Of a stretch of 64,000 bases of DNA, positions 55,348-63,700 are shown piece by piece. Every line of letters starts with the position of its first letter. Within the stretch, counting starts at the first letter, position 1. The stretch comes from Methanoregulaceae archaeon UXB-2016. GTDB taxonomy: Archaea; Halobacteriota; Methanomicrobia; Methanomicrobiales; Methanospirillaceae. The notes beneath the pieces are model-generated. The model saw only the letters and a program-made list of their open reading frames with translations, was not told the origin of the DNA and did no database searches. The stretch covers positions 16,962 through 80,961 of the forward strand of contig SISS01000002.1 of NCBI GenBank assembly GCA_004332335.1, written 5' to 3'. Position numbers and translations under genes: made by a program.

Positions 55348-57381
55348 ATGACTGATATCACAGAGGCCGTCGAGGCGGGCCGGATCGAGCTCGCTACCGC
55401 GATGGCCGCGCTCGACGGCCCTCTCGCTTACGAAGAGACCGCCTATAACCTCCCCATATCGTTCGCGGTGACCGGCACTCCGGTCTCGGACGCGGACTCG
55501 GCACGGGACGCCTATGCCGCCTCGAGCGAGAACCCGCTCGTCGCCTGGGAGTGCGTCCGGGCTCACCGGGCAGCCGCCTCGGGCGCCGAGGGAGCCCCGT
55601 ACACGGGTTTCATCCCCGACGCCGAGATCCGGAAGCTGGGGTACTCTCTTGTCGACGGTTCGATCCTCGGGCTCTGTCTGATCGTCGGCCAGCCCGATCG
55701 GCCGGACGTGGCGGCGGCACTCTGCCGCGAGCTCCAGGAGAAGTACATGCTGACCTTCCTCGCCGGCCCGGTCGTGCCGGCCCTCCAGGAGGCGAACATC
55801 CGGGTCGGGCTCGAGTACCGGCTCGTCCCGCTCGGCTCGACCGCGTCCCACGGAATCCACTTCGCTGACATCCTCGCCCGGGTCGCGATGATGTTCGGCG
55901 GAATCACGCCGGGCGACGCGGCCCGGCTCCTGGCCTACGCGGCCGAGCGACGGGCCCGCGCGATGGTGATCGCCTTCCCCGGCCTCTCGGACGAGGAGAT
56001 TGCCTCGATCGACGCCCTCCGCCTGCTCGGGATCCCGATCCTGCACACGGGCGGCTATACGGGTGGAGAGTGGACCCCGACCGAGGGGAAGGACGCGGTC
56101 CGGGACGGCATGGACCTGCTCGGGATCAAGGTCACGGTCACGGCGATCCCGATCCCGATGGGCTGCTCGCCCGCCTTCGAGGGGAAGTCGATCCGCAAGG
56201 AGGAGATGTACGTCGAGTTCGGCGGCGGTCGCTCGCCGGCCTTCGAGCTCCTCCGGATGAAGGACCCCTCCGAGGTCGAGGACGGGAAGGTGACCGTGAT
56301 CGGCCCCGAGATCGAGGACCTGCAGGAGGGCTCGGCCGTCCCCCTCGCGATCCTGATCGACGTCGCGGGCAAGAACTTCCGGAAGGACTACGAGCCCGTG
56401 CTTGAGCGGCGAATCCACAACTTCGTCAACTACGGCGAGGGCTCGTGGCACACGGCCCAGCGCGACCTGATCTGGGTCCGACTCTCGAAGGAGGCCGTGA
56501 AGAACGGCCTCCGGATCGAGCACCTGGGCAAGCTCCTCGCGGCGAAGTTCCGGATGGACTTCCCCGACCTCCTCGACGCGGTCCAGGTGACCCTCGTCAC
56601 GGACCGGGCCGAGGTCGAGCGGCTGAAGGCCGAGGCCGAGGCCGTGTACGGCGAGCGCGACGACCGGATCCGCGGCATGCGCGACGACGATGTCGACACC
56701 TTCTACTCCTGCACCCTCTGCCAGACCTTCGCCCCCGACCACGTCTGCATCATCACCCCCGAGCGGCCCGCGCTCTGCGGCGCGATCTCCTGGCTCGACG
56801 GCCGGATCGCCCACGAGATCTCGCCGGCCGGCGCGAACCAGCCGGTCAAGAAGGAGGGGCTGATCGACCGGGACGGGGGCGAGTTCGAGGGGGTCAACCG
56901 GTTCCTGAAGAAGGCCTCGCACGGTGCGGTCGACCGGTGCCGGCTCTACTCGGTCGTCGAGTACCCGATGACCTGCTGCGGCTGCTTCGAGGCGATCGCG
57001 CTCGTCCTCCCCGAGGTGAACGGGATCATGGTCGTGAACCGCGAATACAAGGGGGAGACCCCCTCGGGCATGACCTTCTCGACCCTCGCCGGCACGATCG
57101 GCGGCGGGGCCCAGACCCCCGGGTTTGCCGGGATCTCGAAGGGCTACATCCTCTCGGACCGGTTCCTCCAGGCCGAGGGCGGGATCGAGCGGCTGGTCTG
57201 GCTGCCCTCGAACCTGAAGGAGGAGCTCGGCCCCCGGCTCCGGTCGAAGCTCGCCGAGAAGGGCAAGGCGGAGCTCTTCGATCGGATCGCGACCGAGCAC
57301 GAGGCGACCACGATCGAGGAGCTGATGGCCTACCTCGACCAGGCGGGCCACCCGGCCCTGGCCATGAAGGAGCTCTTCTAG
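55348..57381 (+). CDS. acsB: Acetyl-CoA synthase catalytic subunit, long bacterial-type AcsB (CdhC homologue)
   Basis: A 677-residue acetyl-CoA synthase. The C-terminal half binds the Ni-Ni-4Fe4S A cluster: Cys455, Cys458, Cys467 and Cys477 (TLCQTFAPDHVC, RPALCGAISW) and Cys544 and Cys546 (MTCCGCFEA). Residues 1 to about 300 form the N-terminal domain of bacterial AcsB, the part that docks CO dehydrogenase: TGFIPDAEIRKLGYSLVDG, LVPLGSTASHGIHF and MMFGGITPGDAARL match Moorella-type sequences. Standard methanogen CdhC (about 470 residues) lacks this domain. It condenses CO, CoA and a methyl group from the corrinoid protein. An additional Cys543 sits beside the Ni-binding Cys. First gene of the operon. 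Confidence 0.94.
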   Translation: MTDITEAVEAGRIELATAMAALDGPLAYEETAYNLPISFAVTGTPVSDADSARDAYAASSENPLVAWECVRAHRAAASGAEGAPYTGFIPDAEIRKLGYSLVDGSILGLCLIVGQPDRPDVAAALCRELQEKYMLTFLAGPVVPALQEANIRVGLEYRLVPLGSTASHGIHFADILARVAMMFGGITPGDAARLLAYAAERRARAMVIAFPGLSDEEIASIDALRLLGIPILHTGGYTGGEWTPTEGKDAVRDGMDLLGIKVTVTAIPIPMGCSPAFEGKSIRKEEMYVEFGGGRSPAFELLRMKDPSEVEDGKVTVIGPEIEDLQEGSAVPLAILIDVAGKNFRKDYEPVLERRIHNFVNYGEGSWHTAQRDLIWVRLSKEAVKNGLRIEHLGKLLAAKFRMDFPDLLDAVQVTLVTDRAEVERLKAEAEAVYGERDDRIRGMRDDDVDTFYSCTLCQTFAPDHVCIITPERPALCGAISWLDGRIAHEISPAGANQPVKKEGLIDRDGGEFEGVNRFLKKASHGAVDRCRLYSVVEYPMTCCGCFEAIALVLPEVNGIMVVNREYKGETPSGMTFSTLAGTIGGGAQTPGFAGISKGYILSDRFLQAEGGIERLVWLPSNLKEELGPRLRSKLAEKGKAELFDRIATEHEATTIEELMAYLDQAGHPALAMKELF

Positions 57382-57392
57382 GGGTCGTCGCG

Positions 57393-58331
57393 ATGGTGTA
57401 CAGCGCACCCTCAGACTGGATCGGCGAGATCGGGCGGGTCCGCCTCGGTGCGACCCCGGCCGACGGCGGCACCCGGACGGTCTCGTACGAGATCGGTGGG
57501 AACGCCGGTCTTCCCTTTATCGAGCCGAACAGCGGGCTCACGCGGCCCCTGGTCGCCTATGAACTCTGCGACGACCCGGCACTCTGGCCCCCGCTCGTGC
57601 TCGATCGGCTCGGAGAGACGGTCGGAGACCTGGCGCTCTGGACGAGGACGGCCGGGACGGAGTTCGGCGCAGACCTCGTTCGTCTCTACCTGACCTCGAC
57701 AAGGCGGCGCGGCTTCGACGACTACGACGCGGTCGGCGAGGCCGTCCGGACCACGCTCGGGGCCACCGGCCTGCCCCTGATTGTCGAGGGGCCGAACGAG
57801 CCCTCGATCGAGTCCGAGGTCTTCCGCCGCATCGGCGAGGCCGGCGAGGGCGAACGGCTCCTGCTCGGCACGGCCGAGGCCTCTCGGTACCGCTCGGTCG
57901 CCGCGGCCGCCCTCGCGTACCACCATGCCGTGATCGCCCAGTCTCCGATCGACGTGAACCTGGCCAAGCAGCTCAACATCCTGCTTCGCGAGATTGGCGT
58001 GCCCCAGGAGCAGATCGTGATCGATCCCTACACGGGCGCGCTCGGGTACGGCTTCGAGTACACCTACTCGGCCATGGAGCGGATCCGGTACGCGGCCCTC
58101 AAGGGGGACGCGGACCTCGCCATGCCCATGATCGCCGCGGCGACAGACTCCCTGACGATCAAGGAGGTCCGCGACGCTCCGCCGGGCGAGGCCCACCGGG
58201 CCGCCGTGGCCTGGGAGGTCACGACCGGCCTCGCCTCGGCCGTGGCCGGGGCCGCGATCGTCTGCGTCCGGCACCCCGACTCGGTCGCCCCCCTCCGTGC
58301 GGCGATCGCCGCGACCTGGGGGGTGGCCTGA
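57393..58331 (+). CDS. acsD: Corrinoid iron-sulfur protein small subunit (CODH/ACS delta)
   Basis: A 312-residue TIM-barrel subunit that, with AcsC, binds the methyl-carrying corrinoid. Typical stretches are LPLIVEGPNEPSIESEVFRR, LLLGTAEASRYRSVAAAAL, SPIDVNLAKQLNILLREIGV and IVIDPYTGALGYGFEYTYS. The ATG lies 11 nt after acsB. The stop shares a base with the acsC start (TGATG). Order acsB-acsD-acsC is close to bacterial acs operons. Confidence 0.93.
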   Translation: MVYSAPSDWIGEIGRVRLGATPADGGTRTVSYEIGGNAGLPFIEPNSGLTRPLVAYELCDDPALWPPLVLDRLGETVGDLALWTRTAGTEFGADLVRLYLTSTRRRGFDDYDAVGEAVRTTLGATGLPLIVEGPNEPSIESEVFRRIGEAGEGERLLLGTAEASRYRSVAAAALAYHHAVIAQSPIDVNLAKQLNILLREIGVPQEQIVIDPYTGALGYGFEYTYSAMERIRYAALKGDADLAMPMIAAATDSLTIKEVRDAPPGEAHRAAVAWEVTTGLASAVAGAAIVCVRHPDSVAPLRAAIAATWGVA

Positions 58332-59668
58332 TGGCCCTCAAGGCCCTCGACATCTACAAGCTCCTGCCCAAGAAGAACTGCAAGGAGTGCGGCGTGCCGA
58401 CCTGCCTGACCTTCGCGATGAAGCTCGCCTCCGGCAAGGCCGATATCGAGCTCTGCCCGTACCTCGATGAGAGCGCGAAGGCCGTGCTCGGCGCCTCGAC
58501 GCGACCGCCAATCCGGCTCGTGAAGGTCGGTGTCGGCGAACGCTCGTTCCGGGTCGGCGACGAGTTCGTCTTCTACCGGCACGAGAAGACCTTCTACCAC
58601 CAGCCCGGCATCCTCTTCCGGGTCTCGGACACCTGGGACGAGGCCACCATCGCGGGCGTAGTCCACGAGGTCCGCGACTACAAGCTGACCCGGGTCGGCC
58701 AGGACCTGGTCCTGGACGGGGTCGCGATCGCGAACGACTCGGGCGACCCGGCCGCCTTCGGCCGGGCGGTCGCGGTCGTCGAGGCGAACGGCCACCTGCC
58801 CGAGGTCCTGATCGCCGACGACCCGGCCGCGCTGGAGGCAGGCCTCGCCCTCTGCGGCACCTTCCGCCCGCTTCTCGCGGGCGCGACGGCCGAGAACGCC
58901 GAGGCGGCCTGCGCGCTCGCGAAGAAGCACGGGGCTCCGCTCGTGGTCCGGGCCCCCGGGCTTGAGGCCCTGAAAGACCTCGTCCAGCGCTGCACGGCCC
59001 TCGGCGTCACCGACCTGGTTCTCGACCTCGACCCGCCGGGGATGGCCGAGTTCGTGGAGCGCTCCTCGGCCGTTCGGCAGCTAGCGATCGCTCGGGCCGT
59101 GCCCGAGCTCGGGTATCCGGTCTACTACGACTGCTCGCGGGCGGGCGAGCTCGCGCCGGCCGCGCTCTCGCTCGGGATCCTGAAGTTCGGCTCGGTCCTC
59201 GTGGCCGGGCCGCTCTCGCGCCCCGAGACGATCGCCGCGCTGACCCTGCGCCAGAACGTCTACACGGACCCCCAGAAGCCGATCCAGATGACGCCGGGGC
59301 TCTACCGGATCGGGAACCCCGGGCCCGAGGCCCCGATCCTGATGACCGTGAACTTCTCGCTCACCTTCTTCACCCTCCAGGGCTACCTGGAGTCGACCCG
59401 GATCCCGTGCTACATGCTGATCGTCGACACCGAGGGGCAGTCGGTCCTGACCGCGGTCGCGGCCGGCAAGCTCTCCGAGTCCGTGGTCGCCGATGCGGTC
59501 GTGAAGTTCGAGATCGAGGCCGCGGTCTCGCACCGGACCCTGATCATCCCCGGGTACGCGGCCCCGCTCTCTGGGGCGATCGAGGACGCGACGCACTGGA
59601 AGGTCATGGTCGGGCCGCGCGACGCGGCCGACATCGGCGAGTTCCTCGAGACAGAGTGGAAGGGATAG
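58331..59668 (+). CDS. acsC: Corrinoid iron-sulfur protein large subunit (CODH/ACS gamma)
   Basis: A 445-residue subunit. The N-terminal 4Fe-4S domain has Cys17, Cys20, Cys25 and Cys42 (KKNCKECGVPTCLTFAM ... ELCPY), the barrel domain follows, and the C-terminal domain that binds the corrinoid contains NFSLTFFTLQGYLES and LIVDTEGQSVLTAVAAGKL. It carries the methyl group to acetyl-CoA synthase and, by inference, to the neighbouring methionine synthase. Start ATG overlaps the acsD stop. Confidence 0.95.
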   Translation: MALKALDIYKLLPKKNCKECGVPTCLTFAMKLASGKADIELCPYLDESAKAVLGASTRPPIRLVKVGVGERSFRVGDEFVFYRHEKTFYHQPGILFRVSDTWDEATIAGVVHEVRDYKLTRVGQDLVLDGVAIANDSGDPAAFGRAVAVVEANGHLPEVLIADDPAALEAGLALCGTFRPLLAGATAENAEAACALAKKHGAPLVVRAPGLEALKDLVQRCTALGVTDLVLDLDPPGMAEFVERSSAVRQLAIARAVPELGYPVYYDCSRAGELAPAALSLGILKFGSVLVAGPLSRPETIAALTLRQNVYTDPQKPIQMTPGLYRIGNPGPEAPILMTVNFSLTFFTLQGYLESTRIPCYMLIVDTEGQSVLTAVAAGKLSESVVADAVVKFEIEAAVSHRTLIIPGYAAPLSGAIEDATHWKVMVGPRDAADIGEFLETEWKG

Positions 59669-61600
59669 ATGCCGGTCGTCACCTTCCTCCCCAGCTACCG
59701 CAAGATCGAGGTGCCGCCGGGCACGACCCTCCTGGACGCGGCCCGCAAGGCCGGGCTCTCGATGAACGTGGTCTGCGGCGGCGTGGGCAAGTGCGGTAAG
59801 TGCCTGGTCTACGTCAAGGCCGGGAAGGCGAACTTCGACCGGCAGAAGTACGGCCGGTTCTTCACGCCGGCCGAGCTCGGGCGCGGGGCCTGCCTCGCCT
59901 GCACGACCACAGTCGCCTCGGACCTCGACGTGACCGTGCCCGAAGGCTCGCTGATCCAGGAGCAGAAGATCCTGATCGAGGGGCTCGACATGACGACCGC
60001 GTTCCGCCCCTCGGTCCTCAAGTACCACCTCACTCTCTCGGCCCCGACCCTCGAGGACCCGTCCCCGGACCTCAACCGGATCCTCGACACGATCCACCGG
60101 CAGCACGGCCCGCGCCCAGAGCAGATCTTCGCGCCCCTCGGCGTGCTCCGGCGGATCCCCGAGATCCTCCGCGCGGCCGACTGGGACGTCACGGCCACGG
60201 TCGGACTTCAGCCGCCGGGGAAGTACTGGCTCCTGAACCTCGAGGCCGGGGACACCTCGGACCGGCTCTACGGCGTCTCGATCGACCTCGGGACGACCAC
60301 GGTCGTGGCCTACATCTGGGACCTGGTCTCGGGCAAGGTCGCCGGGATCGCATCGAACTACAACCGCCAGATCTCGTGCGGCGAGGACATCCTCTCGCGC
60401 GTCAACTTCGGGCGGAAGTCAGGCCTGCCCCGGCTCCAGACCCTCGCGGCCGAGTCGATCAACGCGGCGATCACGAGCGCGGCGAACACGGCCGGGATCG
60501 ACCGCGACGACATCTACGAGGCGATGGTCGCGGGCAACACGGTCATGACTCACATGCTCCTCGGGATCGACCCGGCCTACATCATCTCGGAGCCGTACGT
60601 CCCCGTGGTCCGGCGCTCGATCAACACGGCCGCCTCGAACCTCGGCCTCTCGATCGCGCCGACGGCAGGCGTTTTCGCCTTCCCTGCGGTTTCGGACTTC
60701 ATCGGCGGGGACATCGTCGCGGACGTCCTCGCCTGCGGCATGGGCGAACGGGACGAGATCTCGCTGATGATCGACATCGGCACGAACTTCGAGGTCGTGC
60801 TCGGCAACAACGAGTGGATGTTCTCGTGCGCGGGCGCCGCGGGCCCGGCTCTCGAGGGCGGCGAGGTCCTCTTCGGGATGCGCGCGAATCCCGGCGCGAT
60901 CGAGCGGGTGACCGTCGACCCCGAGACCCTCGAGCCGACCTGGAAGACGATCAACGACATCAAGCCCAAGGGGATCTGCGGCTCGGGCCTGATCGACCTC
61001 CTCGCCGAGCTCCTGACCGCGTGCGTGATCGACCGGAACGGCCTGATCGACACCACGATCGACCACCCGCGGATCCGGAAGGGCGACTACTTCCCCGAGT
61101 ACGTGGTCGCGTTCGCCGACGAGACCGGCGTGGGCAAGGACATCGTCTTCACCGAGAACGACATCAAGTCCCTGATCATGTCCAAGGCCTCGATCCTCGC
61201 GGCCTGCGCGGTCCTGATGAACATGGCCGGGATCACCTACCGGGACCTCGGCACGATCTACTTCTCGGGCGCGTTCGGGAACTACCTGAGCAAGCAGAAC
61301 GCGATCACGATCGGCCTGATCCCCGAGGTCCCGCTCAGCCGGATCCGCAACATCGGGAACGGCGCCGTGATGGGCGCGAACATCGCCCTGATCAACCGGG
61401 ACGAGCGCCGGACCCTCGATGTGATCGCGGACAACATCGCCTACATCGAGCTGAACGCCGAGCCCTCGTTCATGGAGGAGTACACCTCCTCCTCGTTCTT
61501 GCCGCACACGGACCTGGAGCTCTTCCCCGGCGTCTCGGCCCTGCTCACCAGCTGCCGGCTCCGGGCCCGGACGAACGGCATCCACCACACGGAGATCTGA
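59669..61600 (+). CDS. acsV: Reductive activator of corrinoid protein (RACo, AcsV)
   Basis: A 643-residue protein. Residues 1-95 are a 2Fe-2S ferredoxin domain with Cys36, Cys42, Cys45 and Cys75 (NVVCGGVGKCGKCLVYV, GACLACT). The rest is an ASKHA-fold ATPase (YGVSIDLGTTTVVAYIWDL near 205, LMIDIGTNFEVVLGNN near 370, YFSGAFGNYLSKQNAI near 530). RACo proteins reduce Co(II) to Co(I) on the corrinoid protein at the cost of ATP. It starts immediately after the acsC stop. RACo next to acs genes is the rule in acetogens. Confidence 0.92.
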   Translation: MPVVTFLPSYRKIEVPPGTTLLDAARKAGLSMNVVCGGVGKCGKCLVYVKAGKANFDRQKYGRFFTPAELGRGACLACTTTVASDLDVTVPEGSLIQEQKILIEGLDMTTAFRPSVLKYHLTLSAPTLEDPSPDLNRILDTIHRQHGPRPEQIFAPLGVLRRIPEILRAADWDVTATVGLQPPGKYWLLNLEAGDTSDRLYGVSIDLGTTTVVAYIWDLVSGKVAGIASNYNRQISCGEDILSRVNFGRKSGLPRLQTLAAESINAAITSAANTAGIDRDDIYEAMVAGNTVMTHMLLGIDPAYIISEPYVPVVRRSINTAASNLGLSIAPTAGVFAFPAVSDFIGGDIVADVLACGMGERDEISLMIDIGTNFEVVLGNNEWMFSCAGAAGPALEGGEVLFGMRANPGAIERVTVDPETLEPTWKTINDIKPKGICGSGLIDLLAELLTACVIDRNGLIDTTIDHPRIRKGDYFPEYVVAFADETGVGKDIVFTENDIKSLIMSKASILAACAVLMNMAGITYRDLGTIYFSGAFGNYLSKQNAITIGLIPEVPLSRIRNIGNGAVMGANIALINRDERRTLDVIADNIAYIELNAEPSFMEEYTSSSFLPHTDLELFPGVSALLTSCRLRARTNGIHHTEI

Positions 61601-61603
61601 GTC

Positions 61604-62632
61604 ATGGCACAGTTTCTGACCCCCACGAACGGCTTCGCGACCGGCGTCGGCGGCCTGCCGCACACGGACCCGAAGCGCGCGGTCGACGACGTGCTCGCCG
61701 CGTTCCCCGAGGTCCCGTACGCCCCCGGCCTCCCGAACCGCGCTCCCACCGAACAGATCGTCTGGAACGACGCGGCGACCCTGCCCGGCCTCGAGGTGGT
61801 CGAGGGCCGGCTCGTGGTCGATCGCGAGGCCGACCATGCGGAGGCGCAGGAGCGGGTCTACCTCGACTTCGTCGAGGGGAACGCGGCCGGCTACGGCCCG
61901 GCCCCCGAGAACTACGCGGGCCTCCTCGAGCTGGTCTCACGCGACCTTTCGTCTGCGCTCCTGGTCAAGGCCCAGGTGACAGGCCCGGTCACGTTCGGGA
62001 TGCAGGTCGTCGACCGCGAGAAGCGGCCGATCCTCTACGACGAGGCCTACGCCGACCTCCTGGCCAAGATGCTCGCCCTCCGGGCCCGGGCGGCCGAGGC
62101 GGCCCTCCGCGCGACCGGCGTCCCCGAGACCCTGGTCGTGCTGAACGAGCCGTACTGGGCGAGCCTCGGGTCGACCGTGGTCCCGGTCTCGGAGGAGACG
62201 GTCCGGCTCGCGTTCGAGGACATCGCCTCGCTCGTCGAGGGCGGGCTCGGGATCCACTGCTGCTCGAACACGGACTGGACCTTCGTGATGGACCTCGACC
62301 CGGCCGTGATCTCGCTCGACGCCCACGAGACCGCGACCGAGTTCCTGCTCTACGCCGCCGACGCGGCCGCGTACCTCGAGCGCGGCGGGATCGTCGCCTG
62401 GGGCGTGGTGCCGGCCGATGCCCGCCTCTTCGCCCTGGAGGACGAGGCCGCGCTCGTGGCCCGCATGGCCGCCGTCCGCGGGGCGATGGCCGAGTACGTC
62501 GACCCGGAGCTCCTCGTCCGGCAGTCGCTGATCACGCCGAGCTGCGGCATCCGGTTCGCGAACGACGAGGAGGCCGCCCGGATCCAGCAGGCGACGGCCG
62601 CAGTCGCCCGGGCCTGGCGGGAGGGAGCCTGA
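61604..62632 (+). CDS. Core methionine synthase-like methyltransferase (MetE C-domain type)
   Basis: A 342-residue protein of the UROD/MetE-C fold with no N-terminal MetE half. The zinc ligands of MetE are all present in order and spacing: His218 and Cys220 (GIHCCSN), Glu242 (SLDAHETA, 22 residues later as in MetE) and Cys314 (TPSCGIRF). Folate-independent core methionine synthases (Mes families) take the methyl from corrinoid proteins; one such enzyme is known in Dehalococcoides. Placed 3 nt after acsV and overlapping cooC, it most likely methylates homocysteine from the methylated AcsCD corrinoid protein. A different thiol substrate is possible. Confidence 0.82.
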   Translation: MAQFLTPTNGFATGVGGLPHTDPKRAVDDVLAAFPEVPYAPGLPNRAPTEQIVWNDAATLPGLEVVEGRLVVDREADHAEAQERVYLDFVEGNAAGYGPAPENYAGLLELVSRDLSSALLVKAQVTGPVTFGMQVVDREKRPILYDEAYADLLAKMLALRARAAEAALRATGVPETLVVLNEPYWASLGSTVVPVSEETVRLAFEDIASLVEGGLGIHCCSNTDWTFVMDLDPAVISLDAHETATEFLLYAADAAAYLERGGIVAWGVVPADARLFALEDEAALVARMAAVRGAMAEYVDPELLVRQSLITPSCGIRFANDEEAARIQQATAAVARAWREGA

Positions 62633-63390
62633 TGGCGCCGGCGCCGTTCCGGATCGCCCTCTCGGGCAAGGGCGGCACGGGCAAGACCACGACGGCCGCG
62701 CTCCTGATCGACGCCTTCCGGAGGATGGGCGAGACCCCGATCCTCGCGGTCGACGCGGACCCGAACGCGAACCTCCACGAGGCCCTCGGCATGGAGGTGA
62801 CTGAGTCTCTCGGCTCCATGCGCGAGGAGGCGTTCACGAAGGCGATCCCGCCGGGGATGTCGCGCCACGACTACGTCCGCCTCCGGTTCCGCCAGGTCCT
62901 GGTCGAGGGGACGGGCGTCGACCTGATCGCGATGGGCCGGCCCGAGGGGACGGGCTGCTACTGCTTCTCGAACGACCTCCTCTCCGAGTGCCTGGCCGGT
63001 CTCCAGGCCGAGTACCGGTTCATCGTGATCGACGCCGAGGCCGGCATGGAGCACATCGCCCGCGGCACGATCGGGGTGCCCGACCTCCTCCTGATCGTCT
63101 CGGACCCCGGGGCTCGCGGCATGCGGACCGCGACGCGGATCCGGGACATCGCCCTCTCGCTCGGGCTCGAGCGCGAGCGGATGGCCCTGGTCGTGAACCG
63201 GGTCCGGAACGGCGTGGCCGAGGTGGGTGGGGAGCCGGTCCCGGTGATCGCCGAGGTGCCGGCCGACCCGGCGATCGAGGCGGCCGACCTCGAGGGCCGG
63301 CCCATCACCGGGATCCCGGCCGACAGCCCGGCGCGGCTCGCGCTCTCGGCGCTCGCGGAGCAGATCCGCGAGCGTGCGGCGGCCCGCTGA
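62632..63390 (+). CDS. cooC: CooC/AcsF-type nickel-insertion ATPase
   Basis: A 252-residue MinD-like ATPase. The deviant P-loop GKGGTGKTTTAALLIDAF is near residue 12, AVDADPNANLHEAL follows, and the metal motif CYC is at residues 109-111 (GTGCYCFSND). CooC and AcsF load nickel into CO dehydrogenase or acetyl-CoA synthase. ATG overlaps the preceding stop (TGATG), making it the last gene of the acs operon. Since no CODH gene lies here, its first client may be AcsB. Confidence 0.9.
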   Translation: MAPAPFRIALSGKGGTGKTTTAALLIDAFRRMGETPILAVDADPNANLHEALGMEVTESLGSMREEAFTKAIPPGMSRHDYVRLRFRQVLVEGTGVDLIAMGRPEGTGCYCFSNDLLSECLAGLQAEYRFIVIDAEAGMEHIARGTIGVPDLLLIVSDPGARGMRTATRIRDIALSLGLERERMALVVNRVRNGVAEVGGEPVPVIAEVPADPAIEAADLEGRPITGIPADSPARLALSALAEQIRERAAAR

Positions 63391-63404
63391 GGTCCCCTTT
63401 CGCC

Positions 63405-63445
63405 AACGTTTATCTATCCCCGGGCAAGATGTAGTAAGGTCGCAC
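63405..63445 (+). promoter_or_regulatory. Promoter of tRNA-Thr(CGT)
   Basis: CGTTTATCTATCC at about 63408-63420 is a TATA-like box about 30 nt before the tRNA 5' end, the usual spacing for archaeal tRNA genes. Confidence 0.55.
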
Positions 63446-63447
63446 TC

Positions 63448-63519
63448 GCCGTTGTGGCTTAGCGGTATAGCGGCTGATTCGTAATCAGCAGGTCGAGGGT
63501 TCGATTCCCTCCAACGGCT
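63448..63519 (+). tRNA. tRNA-Thr (anticodon CGT)
   Basis: Acceptor GCCGTTG pairs with CAACGGC, anticodon stem CTGAT/ATCAG encloses loop TCGTA with CGT, T arm GAGGGTTCGATTCCCTC, discriminator T as in the tRNA-Thr at 2.8 kb. No intron. It separates the acs operon from an insertion element. Confidence 0.94.
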
Positions 63520-63700
63520 CTCAGGATAATAGTTCAAGTCCTCCAAGGCCCCATGGTCAGACATGGAGTCCGATCCACCTTTTTACCCAGGACAGTTCCG
63601 AACTCAGTAGTTCGCTAATTTTGTAACGGTTCAGATGGTGCTCTGATCGTTGATTTGAGGTCAGAATAGGAAGATCTCTATACTTCGCAGGCTGCCCCGT

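Noticed and set aside
61604..62632. Uroporphyrinogen decarboxylase
   Set aside because: The zinc ligands His-x-Cys, Glu and Cys with MetE spacing and the acs-operon setting point to a methyltransferase; UroD lacks this metal site.
59800..63390. A very long open frame across acsV, the methionine synthase and cooC in a second frame
   Set aside because: It is an off-frame reading of high-GC DNA with Arg/Pro/Gly-rich composition; its last part coincides with the true cooC frame, which explains its length.
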